Source of the DNA: Promethearchaeota archaeon
GTDB taxonomy: Archaea > Asgardarchaeota > Lokiarchaeia > Sigynarchaeales > SOKP01
NCBI GenBank assembly: GCA_019057975.1
Contig: JAHLWJ010000081.1
Span: 1 to 15,886 of the forward strand
Length of the DNA stretch: 15,886 bases
Direction: 5' to 3'
Positions 1-5,760 of the stretch are shown piece by piece. The notes beneath the pieces are model-generated. The model was not told the origin of the DNA. It worked only from the letters and a program-made list of their open reading frames with translations, and searched no databases. Position numbers and translations under genes: made by a program. Every line of letters starts with the position of its first letter. The stretch's first letter is position 1.

Positions 1-659
1 CCAAATAAATTGACCATTTTAGATAATGATGTATTAAGTATATCACCAATCTTCTTTATACCCTTCTTATAAAAATATACCTTGGTTTTTTTCCCTATAC
101 CTGGAACGCGCGTTATATCCATATTCTTTAATAACACATTAAAATTTTCTGGTCTAAAGAGAGTTATTCCATTTGGCTTATTGCAGTCTGATGCAATTTT
201 TGCAAGAGATTTTGTAGGAGCTATACCAATTGAAATTGTCAAGCCTACCTTTTCAATAATTTCCTTTTGGATTCTTAATGCATTTTCTTTTGCTTTCTCA
301 TAGTTTAAGCATGAATCTGTAAGATCGAGATAAGCCTCATCATTCCCCATTTGTTGGAAATCTTTTGAATATCGACTTAGTATTTCCATAACTTGTTTCG
401 AAGCTTGGGAATATTTCTTAAAATTTGGTTGAAGATAAATACCATGAGGACATCTGATGTAAGCTTGAGAAATAGGCATTCCAGAATGAAGTCCAAATTT
501 TCTTGCCTCATAAGAACAAGTTGAGATAACTCCTCTACCCTTTCCTTCTTTTGGGTCGGCTCCTATTATAACTGCCTTACCTTTGTATTGTGGTTTATCT
601 CTTATTTCCACAGCCGCATAAAAGCAATCTAAATCACAATGCAATATAAGACGATTCAT
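1..659 (-). CDS. dinB: Y-family DNA polymerase (DinB/Dpo4-like), C-terminus cut off by window edge
   Basis: Translesion DNA polymerase that copies past damaged bases. The frame reads from an ATG at 659 and is still open at base 1, giving 219 residues. It contains the palm motif DLDCFYAAVE at 9-18, with Asp9 as a metal ligand and Tyr14 at the steric-gate position of Dpo4 Tyr12. Other marks are SYEARKFG at 49-56, the second acidic motif DEAYLD at 107-112, GIAPTKSLAKIASD at about 145-158 with KPNGI just after, and the helix-hairpin-helix VPGIGKKT at 185-192. Palm, fingers and thumb are therefore present, and most of the little-finger domain lies outside the window. One oddity is that the usual Ser-x-Asp-Glu of motif III reads Gly-Asn-Asp-Glu. 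The gene diverges from the aldolase gene. The family call is secure; the symbol is by homology only. Confidence 0.93.
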   Translation of the reverse strand, partial: MNRLILHCDLDCFYAAVEIRDKPQYKGKAVIIGADPKEGKGRGVISTCSYEARKFGLHSGMPISQAYIRCPHGIYLQPNFKKYSQASKQVMEILSRYSKDFQQMGNDEAYLDLTDSCLNYEKAKENALRIQKEIIEKVGLTISIGIAPTKSLAKIASDCNKPNGITLFRPENFNVLLKNMDITRVPGIGKKTKVYFYKKGIKKIGDILNTSLSKMVNLF

Positions 660-800
660 TTTTCGAGAAATATTTACTAAATGTAGTATTTTAAATTGTC
701 ATATTGGATATTTTTATATTTTATTTATAAGATTAGAGTATTTTGAATTATTAAACAACATCCTAATTTACTTTTTAACAGTGTTTCTCAATTCGAAATA

Positions 801-810
801 GATTTTTAAC
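801..810 (+). promoter_or_regulatory. Candidate TATA box of the aldolase-isomerase operon
   Basis: An AT-rich box (GATTTTTAAC) is centred about 27 bases before the ATG at 832, the spacing expected for an archaeal TATA box serving a leaderless mRNA. No Shine-Dalgarno sequence precedes that ATG, which fits. The whole gap is AT-rich, so the call is tentative. Confidence 0.25.
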
Positions 811-831
811 ACACTCTTAATTATTTATTTT

Positions 832-1542
832 ATGTCTTTAACTAAAGAAGATAAGCTTCGAATCGAAGTGGTTGATGGAGCAAAAGCAATTTTTAATAAG
901 GGTTTAGTAGAAGCAGGTGAAGGTAATGTAAGTATAAGGAATGGGAGGAAAGAAGAATTATTTATCACACCCTCATTTAATCAGTATTCAACGCTTAAAA
1001 AGGATGAAATTGTTCATTTAAGTTTTGATGGGACCCCTTTAAGCACAGGAAAATTACCATCTACAGAAGTAAAAATGCATATAGCGATCTATAAATCCCG
1101 CCCTAAAGTTCAGTCAGTGATTCACACCCATTCAACTTTCGCATCTATGTTCTCAACGATCCGAAAAAAAATACCAATTATAATGGAAGAGATGTATATT
1201 TTTTTAGGGGGATCTATTGACGTTTCTGATTTTGGAATTGCTCACACAGAAGAAATTGGGCAAAATGCTCTTGATGCACTTAAAACAAAAAATGCGGCTT
1301 TGTTAGCGAATCATGGTGTGATAGTCTGTGGTAAATCTGTTGATCATGCTGTGAAATTTGCAGAGTTAGTAGAAAAATTAGCGAAAATTTATTGGGGTGC
1401 TTTACAAATAGGAGAACCCAAAACGTTTTCTAAGGAAAATCTTGAAAGATTTGAAAAACTATACGAAAGTTTATTTGCTAATTATCCGCGTAGTATGCGA
1501 ACAAAAAAATGTACAATAAATAAACCAAAAGGAGTGAAATAA
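832..1542 (+). CDS. Class II aldolase/adducin family protein (FucA/AraD-like)
   Basis: Zinc-dependent enzyme of the L-fuculose-1-phosphate aldolase / ribulose-5-phosphate 4-epimerase family, acting on phosphorylated sugars in the cytosol. At 236 residues it has the family's usual length. It shows GNVS at 31-34 (phosphate-binding loop), PSTE at 76-79 with Glu79 as the likely catalytic acid, HTH at 98-100 giving two zinc-ligand histidines, and ANHGV at 159-163 with His161 as the third. The full set of metal ligands suggests an active enzyme. The exact substrate cannot be read from the sequence; aldolase, epimerase and MtnB-type dehydratase activities share this fold. No Shine-Dalgarno precedes the ATG. 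Its TAA is followed at once by the ATG of the TIM-barrel gene, so the two are co-transcribed and probably serve one sugar route. Confidence 0.9.
   Translation: MSLTKEDKLRIEVVDGAKAIFNKGLVEAGEGNVSIRNGRKEELFITPSFNQYSTLKKDEIVHLSFDGTPLSTGKLPSTEVKMHIAIYKSRPKVQSVIHTHSTFASMFSTIRKKIPIIMEEMYIFLGGSIDVSDFGIAHTEEIGQNALDALKTKNAALLANHGVIVCGKSVDHAVKFAELVEKLAKIYWGALQIGEPKTFSKENLERFEKLYESLFANYPRSMRTKKCTINKPKGVK
1531..1534 (+). promoter_or_regulatory. Shine-Dalgarno site of the TIM-barrel isomerase gene
   Basis: GGAG lies inside the last codons of the aldolase gene, 8 bases before the ATG at 1543. It fixes that start and shows that the downstream cistron is translated internally from a shared mRNA. Confidence 0.6.
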
Positions 1543-2373
1543 ATGGAATTAGGTATTAGCTCTTTAGGGCATATTATTGAATATGGACTTTCCAAGAATT
1601 ATGAGAATTTGGTTGATTTAATACTTAAAACGTCTGAGGATTGTCTCAATTTTGCTGAAGCTAATGATATCAAAATTGTTGAATTACTTCTAGATCCTCC
1701 AGAAGTTATTAAAGATGAAAATAAACAAAAATTCATCGATCTTGTTAATGCATATTCATTAAAAAAACAAATTCATGGGCCTTTTATAGATGTAAATTTA
1801 TGTACCCATAACGACATCATTTCTAACGCATCAGTAGAATCATATTTAAAGACAGCAAGAATTTGTAAGGATATAGGTGTCAACATTTTAACTATTCATC
1901 CAGGATTAGCGAATTTTCTGATAAATTCAATAAGAGATTATAATAAGGTACAATTAGCTAAATCTATTCATAAATTATTAAATTCCATAAATAACTCAAA
2001 TATTAACATTTGTTTAGAAAATATGCCAAAGAATTGCCATATTATGCTTGATGAAAATGATATAAAAGATACTTTCTCAAAAATTGATCATAATGATCTC
2101 TATATTACTTATGACACAAGCCATTTTTTCACATGTGACGGCAATGTGAAGATTTTGTGGGAGTATTTTAGTAAAATTATTAAAAATGTTCACATTGTAG
2201 ATAATTTTAGTAAAACCTCAGATACCCATCCACCTTTAGGAACGGGAAAAGTGAGTTTTCATGAGATTTTTGAAGTTATTAAAAGCTATAATTACCAAGG
2301 GCCAATTATTATTGAAATATCTACAGCAAAAGACTTACCCCAGAGTATTAATTTTATAAACAAATTTCTATAA
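1543..2373 (+). CDS. Sugar phosphate isomerase/epimerase (xylose-isomerase-like TIM barrel)
   Basis: Member of the AP-endonuclease-2 / xylose isomerase-like TIM-barrel superfamily, which holds sugar epimerases, hydroxypyruvate isomerases and endonuclease IV. The 276 residues show the barrel's metal-ligand pattern strand by strand: His78 in IHGPF, His119 in TIHPG, Glu159 in CLENMP, Asp191 and His194 in YDTSH, His217 in VHIVD, His229 in DTHPPLGTG and Glu258 in IIIEIS. These sites are intact, so a catalytically competent metalloenzyme is likely. Short length and operon partnership with a class II aldolase favour a sugar isomerase or epimerase over DNA repair. Isomerase-aldolase pairs of this kind occur in acid-sugar and pentose catabolism, but no kinase is adjacent here. 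The start follows the preceding stop directly and has a GGAG site 8 bases upstream. Confidence 0.85.
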   Translation: MELGISSLGHIIEYGLSKNYENLVDLILKTSEDCLNFAEANDIKIVELLLDPPEVIKDENKQKFIDLVNAYSLKKQIHGPFIDVNLCTHNDIISNASVESYLKTARICKDIGVNILTIHPGLANFLINSIRDYNKVQLAKSIHKLLNSINNSNINICLENMPKNCHIMLDENDIKDTFSKIDHNDLYITYDTSHFFTCDGNVKILWEYFSKIIKNVHIVDNFSKTSDTHPPLGTGKVSFHEIFEVIKSYNYQGPIIIEISTAKDLPQSINFINKFL

Positions 2374-2420
2374 AACAAAGATAGTTATAAAGATTATATT
2401 CAAAAACATTTTTATGATCT

Positions 2421-2450
2421 TATAATAATAATTATAATAATAATTATAAT
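2421..2450 (+). repeat. 12-bp tandem AT repeat (2.5 copies) ahead of the NikR-like gene
   Basis: The unit TATAATAATAAT occurs twice perfectly and is followed by a half copy, TATAAT. It ends 37 bases before the ATG of the ribbon-helix-helix regulator. It could supply the TATA element, be an operator for autoregulation by the regulator (such proteins bind short repeated or palindromic sites), or be plain low-complexity DNA. The internal TAA periodicity makes chance expansion plausible. Confidence 0.7.
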
Positions 2451-2487
2451 GACAAGATTATTGAAATAATAAATAGGTAAGCGTACA

Positions 2488-2895
2488 ATGAGTGATGGGC
2501 AAAAATCTATAATCTCTTTACAAGTTAGTCATGATTTATTAGAGAGATTCGAAAGAGTTCGAAATCAAAGTGGATTTAATTCTAAAAGTGAAGCTTTAAG
2601 AGATTCCATAGTAAATTTTATTGAAAAACATGAAAAATTTGATAATTTAGAAGGATATAAAATAATGACAATAAGTCTTGTTTATCCTTTCAAGGAAATA
2701 ACAATTGATCAGATCTCTAAATTATATTCACAATTTCACCAAATAATTAAAACCATAACAGATTGGCGTATAGTGGAGAAAAAGATTGAAATAATCTTAT
2801 TAGTTGGTGAAATCGAATTAATTAAAGACCTATACAAGGAATTAGCCAAAATCAAAGATGTTATCTGTTATATTCGTGAAATAATTATCGATTAA
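2488..2895 (+). CDS. NikR-like ribbon-helix-helix transcriptional regulator lacking the nickel-binding residues
   Basis: DNA-binding regulator of 135 residues. Residues 7-13 form the ribbon strand (SIISLQV) and 14-48 the two helices, including the turn GFNSKSEALRDSI typical of NikR/CopG proteins. Residues 58-133 form an ACT-like domain matching the NikR C-terminal domain in length and pattern (SLVY at 63-66, IILLVGE at 102-108). The nickel site of NikR (His76, His87, His89 and Cys95 in E. coli) is not kept: the second strand reads TDWRIV at 91-96 where NikR has its LHVH, no cysteine is at the matching place, and only His84 could correspond to His76. The protein therefore probably senses something else, or nothing. 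It stands alone, after a 12-bp repeat array, and converges on nadC with 7 bases between stops. Confidence 0.82.
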   Translation: MSDGQKSIISLQVSHDLLERFERVRNQSGFNSKSEALRDSIVNFIEKHEKFDNLEGYKIMTISLVYPFKEITIDQISKLYSQFHQIIKTITDWRIVEKKIEIILLVGEIELIKDLYKELAKIKDVICYIREIIID

Positions 2896-2902
2896 TATAA
2901 TT

Positions 2903-3757
2903 TCAGTCAAATCGGAGTGAAAAATCTACCTGTTCAGATGGAAATTGAGTTAATTGACCTGAACTTATGACATCAGGCTCCGAAAGCAAATAATCAACGA
3001 TATTTTCTGGATGAATCCCCCCAGAAACCTCAATAATTACATTATCTCGAAGATTATTTTGCTTTAATAAATTGATAGCTTCCTCTACTTGATCAGGACT
3101 AAAATTATCCATCATGATGATATCTGCCCCATTTTTCGCAGCAACTAATACATCTTCCACTTTTTCAATTTCAATTTCGATTTTTTTTGTAAAGCTAGCT
3201 ATTTTATTCACATCTTTTAAAATTTTTTCTACATCTCCTTTATAATACCTCAAATGAGTATCTTTCAGGAGAAATTCGTCTAGAGAAAATCTATGTGTAT
3301 CTCCACCTCCAATTTCAACAGCTTTCTTTTCAAAAATCCTTACTCCAGGGGTAGTTTTTCGGGTACATGCGATTTTTACATTTTTTCCAGTACTTTTTAT
3401 TATCTCTACGAATTTTTTTGTTGTTGAAGTTATCGCACTCATATGAGTTATAAGATTGAGTCCTACTCTTTCTCCTAATAAAATATCTTTTATTTTTCCT
3501 TTTAATTCAGCAATGATATCTCCTTTATTAAACGCTTCCCCATCTTTTTTTTTAAAAACCATAGAAACATTTAATAAATCGAAAAGCATTGTTAATTCTT
3601 CTAATCCTGAAATATATCCAGAACTTTTAGCAATAATTTTTGCTGATGTTTCAGCATAATCAGGGATAATACTTGAGGAGACATCTGCATAGTTACAATC
3701 CTCTTCAATAAATTCCTTAAGTTTTCTTTGTATGATAAACCGATTATAATAACTCAT
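2903..3757 (-). CDS. nadC: Nicotinate-nucleotide pyrophosphorylase (carboxylating), NadC-like
   Basis: Quinolinate phosphoribosyltransferase: quinolinate + PRPP gives nicotinate mononucleotide + CO2 + PPi, the entry to NAD by the de novo route. Numbering from the longer GTG start, the motifs are ERVGLN with Arg100, TRKTTPG with Arg136 and Lys137, GGGDTHR with His158 and Arg159, LLKDTH with Lys168, EIEKVED around 199-205, MMDN with Asp220, and EVSGG at 246-250. These match the known catalytic positions of the family. Differences are KDTH for the usual KDNH and LTQ for LTH near the C-terminus, so a ModD-like or altered-specificity relative is possible. The open frame extends to a GTG at 3766, but the ATG at 3757 is preferred: it is a better codon and suits a leaderless mRNA from the TATA-like stretch upstream. 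No nadA or nadB is nearby. Confidence 0.85.
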   Translation of the reverse strand: MSYYNRFIIQRKLKEFIEEDCNYADVSSSIIPDYAETSAKIIAKSSGYISGLEELTMLFDLLNVSMVFKKKDGEAFNKGDIIAELKGKIKDILLGERVGLNLITHMSAITSTTKKFVEIIKSTGKNVKIACTRKTTPGVRIFEKKAVEIGGGDTHRFSLDEFLLKDTHLRYYKGDVEKILKDVNKIASFTKKIEIEIEKVEDVLVAAKNGADIIMMDNFSPDQVEEAINLLKQNNLRDNVIIEVSGGIHPENIVDYLLSEPDVISSGQLTQFPSEQVDFSLRFD

Positions 3758-3778
3758 GTTTCGCACTTTTATTTGTGG

Positions 3779-3793
3779 TATAATTATTATAAG
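3779..3793. promoter_or_regulatory. Compact bidirectional promoter between nadC and the hydrolase gene
   Basis: The two divergent starts (3757 minus, 3814 plus) are only 56 bases apart. TATAAG at 3788-3793 lies about 21-26 bases before the plus-strand ATG. ATAATTATA on the other strand lies about the same distance before the minus-strand ATG. Neither start has a Shine-Dalgarno sequence. This fits two back-to-back leaderless transcripts with touching TATA boxes. Both boxes are inferred from spacing in AT-rich DNA. Confidence 0.4.
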
Positions 3794-3813
3794 TTAAAAA
3801 TTAAATAAATTAT

Positions 3814-4443
3814 ATGGTTGCCACAGAAAAACTATTCATATCAAATAGTGAAATTAAACTAGAGGCTGAATTTTTTCAATCAAAATCAGGTAAATTGAAA
3901 CCAATTGTGTTAATATGTCACCCTCATCCTCAATTTGGGGGTAATATGTATAATAATGTTGTTTCTGGAGTATTTAACAAATTAATTGAAAATGATCTTT
4001 CTTGTTTAAGGTTTAATTTTAGAGGTGTTGGAGGATCTACAGGATCTCATTCAGATGGAACAGGTGAATTAAGTGATGTTCATGCCTGTATTAATTATTT
4101 AATAAAGAAAAGTTTTAAGAGAATTATTATATGTGGATATTCATATGGGGCTGCAATAGGATGTTCAGCTGTAAATTATTCAGAAAAAATAATTGGGTTC
4201 ATCTCTATTTCTTTTCCGTGGGGAATTATGGGAATATATAAAAAAAAATCCCAAACTTCAAAGCCAAAATTATTTATTCAAGGAAATAGAGATGATGTTG
4301 CTCGGTTTGATCATTTTCAGGAAAATTATGAATTCTACTTAGATCCAAAAAAAAGTAAAATTTTCGATGGTGCCGGCCATTTCTATCAAAATTATGAAGA
4401 ACAAGTTGCTGAAGAAGTTTTAAATTTTTTAAGCGATTTCTAA
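3814..4443 (+). CDS. Alpha/beta hydrolase of the COG2945 type
   Basis: Predicted soluble serine hydrolase of 209 residues, substrate unknown. The hallmark CHPHPQFGGNMYNNVV lies at 35-50 and RFNFRGVGGSTG at 66-77 (oxyanion region). The nucleophile elbow is GYSYGA at 108-113, with Ser110 as nucleophile. GNRDD at 157-161 supplies the acid and GAGHFY at 186-191 supplies His189, so the triad is complete. Length and motifs match the short bacterial and archaeal hydrolases annotated as dienelactone-hydrolase-like or COG2945. There is no signal peptide. Its last 15 bases overlap, on the opposite strand, the end of a dehydrogenase remnant. Confidence 0.87.
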   Translation: MVATEKLFISNSEIKLEAEFFQSKSGKLKPIVLICHPHPQFGGNMYNNVVSGVFNKLIENDLSCLRFNFRGVGGSTGSHSDGTGELSDVHACINYLIKKSFKRIIICGYSYGAAIGCSAVNYSEKIIGFISISFPWGIMGIYKKKSQTSKPKLFIQGNRDDVARFDHFQENYEFYLDPKKSKIFDGAGHFYQNYEEQVAEEVLNFLSDF

Positions 4444-4542
4444 AAGTACCTTTCCGAATTGTTTTCCTTCATTTAAATATTCTTCAGCTTCCTTTACATT
4501 TTTTAATGGAAACAATTCACTTACTATAGAATTTAATCTAAT
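4429..4542 (-). pseudogene. C-terminal remnant of a zinc-type/medium-chain alcohol dehydrogenase or quinone oxidoreductase
   Basis: On the minus strand a 37-residue frame lies between TAA codons at 4543-4545 and 4429-4431. It reads SELFPLKNVKEAEEYLNEGK followed by QFGKVLLEIA and a stop. This is the classic tail of medium-chain dehydrogenase/reductases (FPL..., EA..YL..G..., FGKVxLxI). No start codon, Rossmann fold or catalytic domain remains: the frame is stopped at 4543 and the roadblock gene ends at 4580. The natural stop is kept and overlaps the hydrolase's 3' end by 15 bases, so the intact gene once sat convergent to the hydrolase and lost its front, presumably by deletion. The match rests on pattern recognition of a short stretch. 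Confidence 0.72.
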
Positions 4543-4549
4543 TTATTAT

Positions 4550-4574
4550 AAAAAATAAAAATAAGTGTAAAAAA
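4550..4574 (-). terminator. Oligo(T) terminator after the roadblock gene
   Basis: Read on the minus strand, three T-runs (6, 5 and 6 Ts at 4569-4574, 4557-4561 and 4550-4555) begin 5 bases after the roadblock gene's stop. Archaeal RNA polymerase stops at such U-tracts without a hairpin. Confidence 0.5.
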
Positions 4575-4579
4575 TAGTA

Positions 4580-4978
4580 TTAAAGCGAAGAGAGTTTTTC
4601 CAAGTCTCCTTTACTATTTTCTTCCGCCCAATCCAGAAGTTGATCAACATATTTTTCAATTTCCTCACTTTCAGGGAGCTTAGATAGAACTGCTAAAAGA
4701 AATTGAGTGTTATTATTTTTCATTAAAATATTTCTCATTATTATGTAGTCATCTTTATATTTAATCTTCATACTCCTAACTTCAGATAAATCCATTTCCT
4801 CAGCAGCCTTATACGCGGCATCGCTTAATAAAGATCCCATTGCTGCTACTACTCTTTCATCTATATCTTCTTCTTTTTGGGAGGCAAGTACTAGACCTGC
4901 TGATGTAGCAAAAAGTGAAGCACGAAAATTTCCATTGTCATTAAGTTCTTTTAATACTAAACCGAGTCTAGTTACCAT
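4580..4978 (-). CDS. Roadblock/LC7 domain protein (MglB-like)
   Basis: Small cytosolic protein of 132 residues with one roadblock/LC7 domain. The family dimerises and regulates or scaffolds small GTPases (MglB on MglA, Ragulator and dynein light chains in eukaryotes). Recognisable parts are the first helix MVTRLGLVLKEL, the strand-turn-strand ASLFATSAGLVLASQ, the central helix VVAAMGSLLSDAAYKAAEEM and the final strands ending in FLLAVLSKLP. The last 30 or so residues form an acidic helical tail. The open frame reaches a GTG at 4990, but the ATG at 4978 is preferred: the domain begins right there and a GAGTG precedes it by about 10 bases. It is transcribed alone and ends in T-runs. Asgard genomes carry many such proteins. 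The partner GTPase is unknown; the GTPase in this window lies 10 kb away. Confidence 0.82.
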   Translation of the reverse strand: MVTRLGLVLKELNDNGNFRASLFATSAGLVLASQKEEDIDERVVAAMGSLLSDAAYKAAEEMDLSEVRSMKIKYKDDYIIMRNILMKNNNTQFLLAVLSKLPESEEIEKYVDQLLDWAEENSKGDLEKLSSL

Positions 4979-5215
4979 CTTTATGCACACTCTTATAAAA
5001 TTAATTGATTCGTAATTTTAAGGAATTAATTATAAATTCTTATTTTATAATTATTCAAATATAATTCGTAAGCATAAACTTTCCTTGTATAATTAATATG
5101 AATTAAATAATATTTAAAATTATTTGAATTATCATAATTCCGCTAGTGTAATTTATTCTACTTCTATGGTTTATTTATACAAAGCAAATAAATGGAATTA
5201 TCAAAATTATGAATT

Positions 5216-5221
5216 AAAAAA
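5216..5221 (-). terminator. Oligo(T) terminator after the phosphodiesterase gene
   Basis: Six Ts on the minus strand start 4 bases after the stop of the YfcE-like gene, where an archaeal U-tract terminator would be expected. The run is short and the region AT-rich, so support is modest. The rest of the gap up to the roadblock gene start (4979-5215) shows no gene or RNA that I can recognise. Confidence 0.3.
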
Positions 5222-5225
5222 CTTT

Positions 5226-5744
5226 CTAAAGCTTTAATGTTATAATGAATGTAGATATAACATCATTCTCATCAATTTTTAATGTTATAACCGTTGGTCT
5301 TGCTACTGGTTTAAGAAATCCTGGCTTTTGAGGAGGTACATTAGGTTCCATAGGAGAACCTGGATTTAAAAGCAGTGTATTAAATTTTGTTCCCTTTATA
5401 AGTGGGATATGAGTGTGTCCAAAAATGATAATGTGTAAATCATGTTCTTTCATAAATTCTTCAAGATTCTCTGGTAATATATGTATTACTCCGATATTAT
5501 AACGACTAACAGAGAAATTAATAAATTGTTCTAAATTCTCAATTTCATCTACATTTCCCTTTACACAAGAAACAGGAGCTATTTTTTCAAGCTCTTTTAG
5601 AAAAAAATGTTCACAAACATCTCCAGCATGAACAATTTTATCGGCATCTTTGAAAACATTTTTTAATTGACTGATAAGAGATGTTATTTGATCATTTTCG
5701 GTATTAGGGGTTATATGAGTGTCAGAAATTATCCCTAACTTCAT
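5226..5744 (-). CDS. YfcE/MJ0936-family metallophosphoesterase
   Basis: Calcineurin-like phosphodiesterase of 172 residues, normal for the YfcE/MJ0936 group that hydrolyses model phosphodiesters. The metal-binding motifs appear in order: SDTH at 7-10 (Asp8, His10), HAGDV at 39-43 (Asp42), GNVDE at 63-67 (Asn64), His88 in VIHILPE, and GHTHIP at 109-114 (His110, His112). LNPGSP at 126-131 is also typical. The usual HGH after strand six reads HIL, keeping the histidine. The C-terminus after PGSP holds a proline-rich loop before the last strands, longer than in many relatives. AAGGAGCG sits 8 bases before the ATG and overlaps the end of the upstream protease gene (15 bases between the two genes), so the two are co-transcribed. 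The natural substrate is unknown. Confidence 0.9.
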   Translation of the reverse strand: MKLGIISDTHITPNTENDQITSLISQLKNVFKDADKIVHAGDVCEHFFLKELEKIAPVSCVKGNVDEIENLEQFINFSVSRYNIGVIHILPENLEEFMKEHDLHIIIFGHTHIPLIKGTKFNTLLLNPGSPMEPNVPPQKPGFLKPVARPTVITLKIDENDVISTFIITLKL

Positions 5745-5752
5745 TTAAACGA

Positions 5753-5760
5753 CGCTCCTT
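5753..5760 (-). promoter_or_regulatory. Shine-Dalgarno site of the phosphodiesterase gene
   Basis: AAGGAGCG on the minus strand, 8 bases before the ATG at 5744, is the strongest ribosome-binding site in the window. Its first base is also the last base of the upstream protease gene's stop codon, which ties the two genes together. Confidence 0.65.

Noticed and set aside
82..303. Plus-strand open frame at the left edge
   Set aside because: It lies over the Y-family polymerase gene, which has clear catalytic motifs on the other strand.
5126..5140. Perfect 7+1+7 inverted repeat (GAATTAT-C-ATAATTC) upstream of the roadblock gene, with GAATTATCA repeated at 5195
   Set aside because: At this base composition a few such palindromes are expected by chance in 16 kb, and nothing else supports an operator.
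4979..5225. Gap of nearly 250 bases checked for a small RNA, tRNA or further gene remnant
   Set aside because: Uniformly AT-rich, with no GC-rich stem, no T-loop consensus and no protein pattern on either strand.
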